From assembly GCA_002104905.1 (NCBI GenBank), contig MCFE01000251.1, positions 49,887 to 113,886 on the forward strand: a stretch of DNA of 64,000 nucleotides, read 5' to 3'. This document shows positions 59,504-64,000 of this stretch, one piece after another. A program made the translations under genes and the position numbers. The DNA is from Basidiobolus meristosporus CBS 931.73. Lineage: Eukaryota > Basidiobolomycota > Basidiobolomycetes > Basidiobolales > Basidiobolaceae. The notes under the pieces are model-generated. The model was not told the DNA's origin, did not search any database, and was given only the letters and a program-made list of their open reading frames with translations. Position 1 is the first letter of the stretch. Every line of letters begins with the position of its first letter.

Positions 59504-61574
59504 GGGGGGGAGACAGTCACCAACAGGTGAAATCTTTATTTCAGTTGAAACAAAGAAGCCAGTGCTACTGTTGTAGCTTTGATACAAGGGTGTGCAGCTG
59601 AGGGGAATTTGTAGGGAGGTTTACAAGAAGTGATGATAGTTCTTCAGTGCTCAAGACACTGTTCAGTGGGAAGGGTGATAGCAAGAGAGGTAAGAATGAC
59701 TTGTGAACAACATTAATGAGGGGAATGTGATAAGGATTGATATTCATCATAAAGGGAGTGTGCTGCTGCAGATATTGCTGCCAAAGGTCTGTCAAGTACT
59801 TCAGGTAGGCCAGCTTGGGTTTTTCTGACTGCCAAATATAGTGAACAAAACTTCTTGACTTCAGGATCTCCAAGTATAGTTCTCCAGCAGGAGCCAGGTG
59901 TAGTGTGATGTGTTCTCTTCCAGGCCTTAATCAGTGGGTTGTTGCAGTGGTGAAGTCTGAGATATAATCTGGTTCTAAGGTAGAGAAGTCTGATCTTATA
60001 GGGCATAAACCCAAAAGCACCAAGAATAGCATGTCTGTAGGGGCATTCAGGCAAATGAGGCACCAAGGAGGTAATGCACCATACTGCAAACTTGTCAAGC
60101 TTAGTGCAGTCTTGAGAAGTAAGAGAGAGAAGTGGTAAGCCAATTCCAGGACAGGGAAGACAAACTGCTTGAGTAGAAGGAGGCAGCTGGGAGCTGAAGT
60201 TGTAGGAGGAGTAACAGCCAGTAGCTTGTGGAGTGCCTGTCTTGCCAGGATAATTCTCTTCTTCAGGTGTGCTCCAGAGTCTAGTCCAGTAGGAAGGAAA
60301 GGAAAGCCAAGATATGTAGCAAAAACCTGAGCAGGTAGAGTGGAGTTCTCCAAGTTGATGGGAGAGCCCAAAGGTACTGTCTTTGCAATGGAAAGCTGGA
60401 GATTATTCTTCTGCAGATACTGGTGGATGGTCTGGGAGTCTTGTTGCACATTGGAGGAGGATATTCTGATGTCATCAGCAAAGAGAGTGACCAGGCAGTC
60501 AGCTGAGAGTCTTGGGAAATCATTCAGGAAGATGGCAAACAGTGTAGGACCAAGCACAGAGCCTTGAACCACTCCATTAGGAACTGGGAACACAGCGGAT
60601 TGCTCACCTGGGTGCAGAATTCTTGCTTGTGGATCCAGAAACAGAGACCTGACAAGGAGGGTGAGAGAGGTACTGTAGAAGCATTGCAACTTGGACCAAA
60701 GCAGATTTCTGTCAACTGAATCAAAGGCCTTAGTAATATCAAACAGAACAGAGGGATACTTGCACTGGAGAGAGTGATCTTGGCTAAGTATGACTGCATA
60801 TTCCAAGGAGAGGCCAGGAACAAAGCCAAACTGTGCAGGATGAAACTTGAGGGAGTCAGAGTAGAGCTCCTGAGCAAGCAGAAGCTCAAACACCTTTCTG
60901 CAGGTGGGCAGCAGAGATATTGGCCTGTAGGAGCTAGGATCCAGGTGCTTTCCTTTACCCTTGTACAGTGGCAGAACATTTGCAAAGGACCATTCCTCAG
61001 GAGTAGAAAGCTGGGCTGAGCATTGCTGAAACAGTGGAAGCAGAAGTGCAGACATGGCCTTGGTACTAGTCTTCATAAGCTCATAAGAGATTGTGTCCAC
61101 ACCTGGAGCAGTAGAGTTGGGAAGCCTCTTGAGCACATTATAGATTCTCCTTTGATCAAGTGCAAGTGGGATGGGCAGAGTCTTGAAGTCAGGATGAAAG
61201 CCAGGAGTTGAGTACTGCTTTGTAGAGAAGAAGATGTTAGCCAGCTGTTCTGTTGAAGGTAACTTCCTGGAAGAGGGCCTCATTGCCCTGTAGAGTCTTG
61301 ATACTGCTCTTGTTATAGAGTTGGAAGATTGCAGAGGCAAAGAACTCATAATATGATCCCAGAGCTGAGTATGCAGAGTGTGGTGAATTGCCTTGGAGTG
61401 GTGTATTGCTGTCAGGAGGAGTTTCTCTGTTTTTGGGTTAGGGAAACTCAGGTAGCTTTGTTGCAGGGCTGAAACAATGGATTCCCATTTTCTTGAGGTA
61501 ACAGCAGTAGTCTTGCATGGCAGTGAGAGGGAGGCAGACACCAGAATCAGATGCTTCACAAAGAGCCAGGCATA
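59504..61574 (-). mobile_element. LINE copy B, 5'-truncated, frameshifted
   Basis: Non-LTR retrotransposon copy, 3' end toward lower coordinates. The reading frame is open right to the 61574 junction, where it is cut, so the start and any endonuclease are missing. At the 3' end: GGCTTCTTTG, AATAAAGATTTCACC, hairpin CACC-AACA-GGTG, then a C tail joined to the broken end of copy C. Confidence 0.9.
59565..61572 (-). pseudogene. LINE reverse transcriptase of copy B
   Basis: The 542-codon frame (61559-59931) holds the RT domain: FANVLPLYKGKGKHLDPSSYRPISLL, FDITKAFDSVDR (motif A Asp), GVVQGSVLGP, and FADD at the active site. It then shifts frame twice. The sequence related to copy A continues in 60066-59713 (SLVPHLPECPYRHAILGAFGF-like) and again in 59873-59565 (SEKPKLAYLKYLTDLWQQYL to the TGA). 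The C-terminal parts align in order with copy A, so these are two indels in one former ORF, at about 60.08 and 59.86 kb. Confidence 0.88.
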
Positions 61575-61587
61575 GGGGAGGGAAAGT

Positions 61588-61600
61588 CACCAAGTTGGTG
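61588..61600 (-). repeat. Terminal hairpin in the LINE 3' tail
   Basis: CACCAA, C, TTGGTG (minus strand), perfect 6-bp arms in copy A. Related hairpins at 63260-63271 (CACCA-CT-TGGTG, outermost element) and about 59518-59529 (CACC-TGTT-GGTG, copy B). It sits immediately after AATAAAGATTT and before the C tail. In stringent LINEs such 3' stem-loops are what RT recognises. Confidence 0.75.
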
Positions 61601-61659
61601 AAATCTTTATTTGAGTTAAGAACTAATCTAAGTACAAATAAAGAAGCCAATTCAGAGGT

Positions 61660-63240
61660 CTAGAACCTCTCTAATAAGTAATCTAATTTATGTTTTGTTT
61701 CATCTCTAATGTTTGTTTCAATAAAGTAAAGCTCATCAGGGGTAAATATAAAATTCAGGGGTTTTGGGGGGAGTACAAATTGTAGATGTTTCTGATCAAT
61801 ATAATCCAAGACTGGAACCCAGCCTGGGATTAGGTGCAGTAGGAAAGGTGTATGGACTTGTAAGTAGCTCTGCCACATAGATCTTATATGGTCCTGAGCC
61901 AGTAGTCTTGGTTTCTCAGCTTTTTGAAGTTTTGAAGCAAGCTCTGTTACTACAGCAGAGCCAACCAGGGTGTGCCAGCAAGAAGATTTCAGGGAGGATT
62001 CAGATTGAAGCCATTGTTGGATGGAGGGGTTATGTGATTTCTGAAGTTTGACTAGGAAGGAAGCACGGAGATAGATCATTCGGATTTGGTATGGGTAGAA
62101 CCCAAAGGCTCCATTAGTTGCATGGATATAGGGAGATACTGGAAGATAAGGTACCAAGGATCTGATACACTGATGGAGAAATTTATCCAGGTGGTGAAGT
62201 TCTCTGGAGGTTAGGGGTATAATGTGGAGACCAAATTCAAGTACTGGCAGCACATACTGCTTCAGAAGTATAGGGATCTTTTGAATTGGAGTGTCTGGAG
62301 TGACTACTACCAGAAGCTTTTTGAGAGCCTGTTGGGCAAGACGGATCCTATTATTCAGGTGGAGCTTGGAGTCAATCCCATGTTGACAAAACGGCAGACC
62401 TAGATATATTGCAGTTTGTTGTGGCAGAATGCTAGTGTTCTGTATAGTTGTAGTGCATCCTATTGGGACTGTCTTGGAAATTGAGAGTGAGAGGTTGTTG
62501 GCAGCCAAGTACTTCTCAATGATGGCAGTGTCTGCTATGGGATTAGGAGTAGCAATCTTGATATCATCCGCATAGAGAGTTAGTAGTGGATAGGGAGAAT
62601 CTGGTGAGGGGCCTTTTGGAAATAAAGGAAAGTCATGTAGGAATATCACAAATAATAAGGGACCTAGTACAGATCCTTGGACTACTCCATTTGGAACCTC
62701 ATAAGTCTCTGATGTACAACTTGGATGCAAAATTTTGGCTGAGTTCTCACAAAATAGAGAACGTACAAGAAGGGTCATTGGTAGTGTGGTAACTGCTAAT
62801 AGCTTTCTCCAAAGCAGAGCTCTGTCCACAGAGTCAAAGGCTTTAGTAATGTCAAACAGAATGGTTGGCAATGAGAATTGAAGTGAATGATCATGGCTTA
62901 GCACTACAGCCATATCCAAGGAGAGTTTGGGCAAGAAGCCAAACTGAGAAGGATGGAATGGATATAGTTGAGATTGCAAGGATTTTGCTATTATAAGCTC
63001 AAAGATTTTCTGGCAGGTTGGTAGGAGTGAAACTGGCCGGTAAGAACCTGGGAGTGAGTGTTTCCCCTTCCCTTTGTATAAGGGTATTACATTTGCCTGT
63101 GACCAGGCCTTTGGGGTAGTCAATTGTTGGGCACAAATAGAGTAGAATGGGAGAAGTAAGTGACTCATTTTGGAGTAGCACACCCGGAGTAGATTGTAGG
63201 TAATCAAGTCATGTCCAGGTGCAGTATTTGCAGGAAGCTT
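61660..63240 (-). CDS. LINE reverse transcriptase, N-terminally truncated
   Basis: At least 515 codons. RT motifs: NVIPLYKGKGKHSLPGSYRP, FDITKAFDSVDR, VPNGVVQGSVLGP, and YADD at the active site, all intact. The C-terminal half (LKQYVLPVLEFGLH and on, with HLDKFLHQCIRSL) is shared with copy B; I see no RNase H motif or C-terminal CCHC knuckle. The N-terminal part, including any endonuclease, is missing. Enzyme activity is possible from the motifs, but a start codon and promoter are lost. Percent identity to copy B looks moderate, so the copies are not recent duplicates. Confidence 0.9.
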   Translation of the reverse strand, partial: KLPANTAPGHDLITYNLLRVCYSKMSHLLLPFYSICAQQLTTPKAWSQANVIPLYKGKGKHSLPGSYRPVSLLPTCQKIFELIIAKSLQSQLYPFHPSQFGFLPKLSLDMAVVLSHDHSLQFSLPTILFDITKAFDSVDRALLWRKLLAVTTLPMTLLVRSLFCENSAKILHPSCTSETYEVPNGVVQGSVLGPLLFVIFLHDFPLFPKGPSPDSPYPLLTLYADDIKIATPNPIADTAIIEKYLAANNLSLSISKTVPIGCTTTIQNTSILPQQTAIYLGLPFCQHGIDSKLHLNNRIRLAQQALKKLLVVVTPDTPIQKIPILLKQYVLPVLEFGLHIIPLTSRELHHLDKFLHQCIRSLVPYLPVSPYIHATNGAFGFYPYQIRMIYLRASFLVKLQKSHNPSIQQWLQSESSLKSSCWHTLVGSAVVTELASKLQKAEKPRLLAQDHIRSMWQSYLQVHTPFLLHLIPGWVPVLDYIDQKHLQFVLPPKPLNFIFTPDELYFIETNIRDETKHKLDYLLERF

Positions 63241-63328
63241 CTTAGGGGGGGAGGAAAGTCACCAAGTGGTGAAATCTTTATTTACTTATAACAAGTATCT
63301 AAAGAAGCCAAGTTAATCTGAAGTTATT

Positions 63329-63447
63329 CCTAGAAAGCTAGGTCTGGGAGATATCTTCCTGGTAAGCCAGGTCTGAGAGTTGAGAAGCTGAGTGGTACTA
63401 TATTTCCTAGTTAGCTAGGTCTGAGAGAGGTTTCCTGGAAAGCCAGG
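63329..63447. repeat. Four short hairpins with co-varying stems
   Basis: CCTAGAAAGCTAGG (63329-63342), CCTGGTAAGCCAGG (63358-63371), CCTAGTTAGCTAGG (63406-63419), CCTGGAAAGCCAGG (63434-63447). Each has a perfect 5-bp stem and a 4-nt loop. The fourth stem pair alternates A-T, G-C, A-T, G-C, with both sides changing together. Each is followed by TCTG-GAG or CCTGAGA, so the array probably arose as a duplicated two-hairpin unit. Confidence 0.8.
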
Positions 63448-63705
63448 CCTGAGAAGTGAGAATCTGAATATATCTGAGCTAAGTTATACTGGTTTGCGGT
63501 AGCTGAATTGTAGCCGGAATGGCCAGTAGACTGGGGGAACTGAGATGAATTTCTGGGCGATCACTGGCCAAATTTACTAGGCAAATCTGGCCATTAGCAT
63601 TTCAAGGATTTCAGCCAATCAGAGCCTTTACTTTGCCCGATGGTTGATCAAGCCATCTCCCAATGAGCACACATCAATTTATTAATCAAATTTTTGCTGG
63701 ATCCA

Positions 63706-63759
63706 GGATTTGAACCCACAACCATGGGTATGGAAGGGTTAGGGATAACCACAAGGCTA
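63706..63759 (-). other. tRNA-like pol III promoter (A and B boxes)
   Basis: Minus strand: TAGCCTTGTGGTTA (63759-63746) matches a pol III A box, and GGTTCAAATCC (63716-63706) matches the B box (consensus GGTTCGANNCC), about 30 nt apart as in tRNAs. Acceptor and T stems do not pair properly, so it is not a working tRNA gene. It is best explained as the head of the SINE candidate. Confidence 0.7.
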
Positions 63760-63770
63760 AGTGTTCTTGG

Positions 63771-64000
63771 TTAGGGTTAGGGTTAGGGTTAGGGTTAGGG
63801 TTAGGGTTAGGGTTAGGGTTAGGGTTAGGGTTAGGGTTAGGGTTAGGGTTAGGGTTAGGGTTAGGGTTAGGGTTAGGGTTAGGGTTAGGGTTAGGGTTAG
63901 GGTTAGGGTTAGGGTTAGGGTTAGGGTTAGGGTTAGGGTTAGGGTTAGGGTTAGGGTTAGGGTTAGGGTTAGGGTTAGGGTTAGGGTTAGGGTTAGGGTT
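63771..64000 (+). repeat. Telomere, TTAGGG repeats
   Basis: About 38 uninterrupted TTAGGG units running off the window. G-rich strand is 5' to 3' toward the end of the window, the right polarity for a right-hand chromosome end. The array starts immediately after GTGTTCTTGG, the 5' flank of the tRNA-like head. Confidence 0.99.

Larger units (their letters stand above)
61575..63244 (-). mobile_element. LINE copy A, 5'-truncated, RT frame intact
   Basis: Best-preserved copy. Its frame is open up to the junction at about 63241, where it is cut within LPANTAPGHD (copy B has the matching LPNSTAPGVD inside its ORF). The 3' tail reads GGCTTCTTTAT, AATAAAGATTTCACC, with a perfect hairpin at 61588-61600 (CACCAA-C-TTGGTG on the minus strand) and C-rich tail, joined directly to the cut end of copy B. 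Confidence 0.92.
63245..63770 (-). mobile_element. Candidate tRNA-derived SINE with LINE-type 3' tail
   Basis: About 525 bp between copy A and the telomere. On the minus strand it begins with a tRNA-like pol III promoter (63759-63706). It continues with a non-coding body carrying four short hairpins (63447-63329), and ends in the same tail as the LINEs: TTGGCTTCTTTAG, AATAAAGATTTCACC, hairpin, C run (63251-63245). A pol III head, unique body and partner-LINE tail is the standard SINE architecture. No ORF related to the LINE occurs in it. It has only one copy in the window, so its status as a repeat needs a genome search. Confidence 0.65.

Noticed and set aside
63698-63770. Functional tRNA gene next to the telomere
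   Set aside because: A and B boxes are good but acceptor and T stems do not pair and the anticodon arm is the wrong length; interpreted as a SINE head.
1-64000. CRISPR arrays, bacterial operons, prophage
   Set aside because: Introns, TATA-type promoters, telomere and fungal families show a eukaryotic chromosome; no spaced direct-repeat array of CRISPR type is present.

Overview
The window is the right-hand end of a fungal chromosome. It finishes in about 38 perfect TTAGGG units (63771-64000). Genes carry short introns (about 40-75 nt) with GT-AG ends and TACTAAC-like branch sites. Fungal protein families are present, including a Zn2Cys6 regulator with a fungal-specific C-terminal region, a Lag1-type ceramide synthase and a Pho80/PCL-type cyclin. 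The high intron number in several genes, a homeodomain gene and a decaying Ty3 element with CpG-type damage fit a basidiomycete or an early-diverging filamentous fungus. The sequence alone does not settle which.

Layout. 1-5.3 kb: 3' part of a dead Ty3/gypsy retrotransposon with an extra ORF after integrase. 6.9-8.1 kb: intron-less phosphoglycerate kinase (-). 9.7-12.4 kb: PWWP and Tudor-like chromatin protein (-). 13.7-15.2 kb: unknown 366-aa protein (+). 16-18.5 kb: Zn2Cys6 transcription factor (-). 19.2-20.4 kb: ceramide synthase (-). 21.5-23.4 kb: membrane-anchored beta-helix protein (-). 27.1-29.2 kb: SulP sulfate permease (-). 29.2-44.4 kb: a gene-poor, largely AT-rich stretch in which I support only two small secreted-protein candidates. 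44.8-45.8 kb: cyclin (+). 49.7-51.2 kb: homeodomain gene (+), followed 72 bp later by a PNUTS/Ppn1-like protein phosphatase 1 docking protein (+, to 55.5 kb). 56.1-57.7 kb: multi-exon coiled-coil protein (-).

59.1-63.8 kb is the most unusual part. It is a head-to-tail array of 5'-truncated non-LTR retrotransposon (LINE) copies. Every 3' end faces the centromere, every copy ends in a C-rich tail, and each tail abuts the broken 5' end of the next older copy. The outermost unit is not a LINE. It has a tRNA-like pol III promoter head, a body with four short hairpins whose stems co-vary, and the same 3' tail as the LINEs, so it looks like a LINE-mobilised SINE. The telomere repeats start directly at its head. 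The arrangement resembles retroelements added onto chromosome ends (as for Drosophila HeT-A/TART), here combined with ordinary telomerase-type repeats.

The housekeeping genes do not form an obvious pathway cluster. The adjacent homeodomain and PNUTS-like genes, and the PWWP/Tudor gene, are all nuclear regulators. Several gene models (homeodomain, PNUTS-like, 366-aa, coiled-coil, ceramide synthase) were built by following reading phase across introns. Where a junction would not phase, this is stated.
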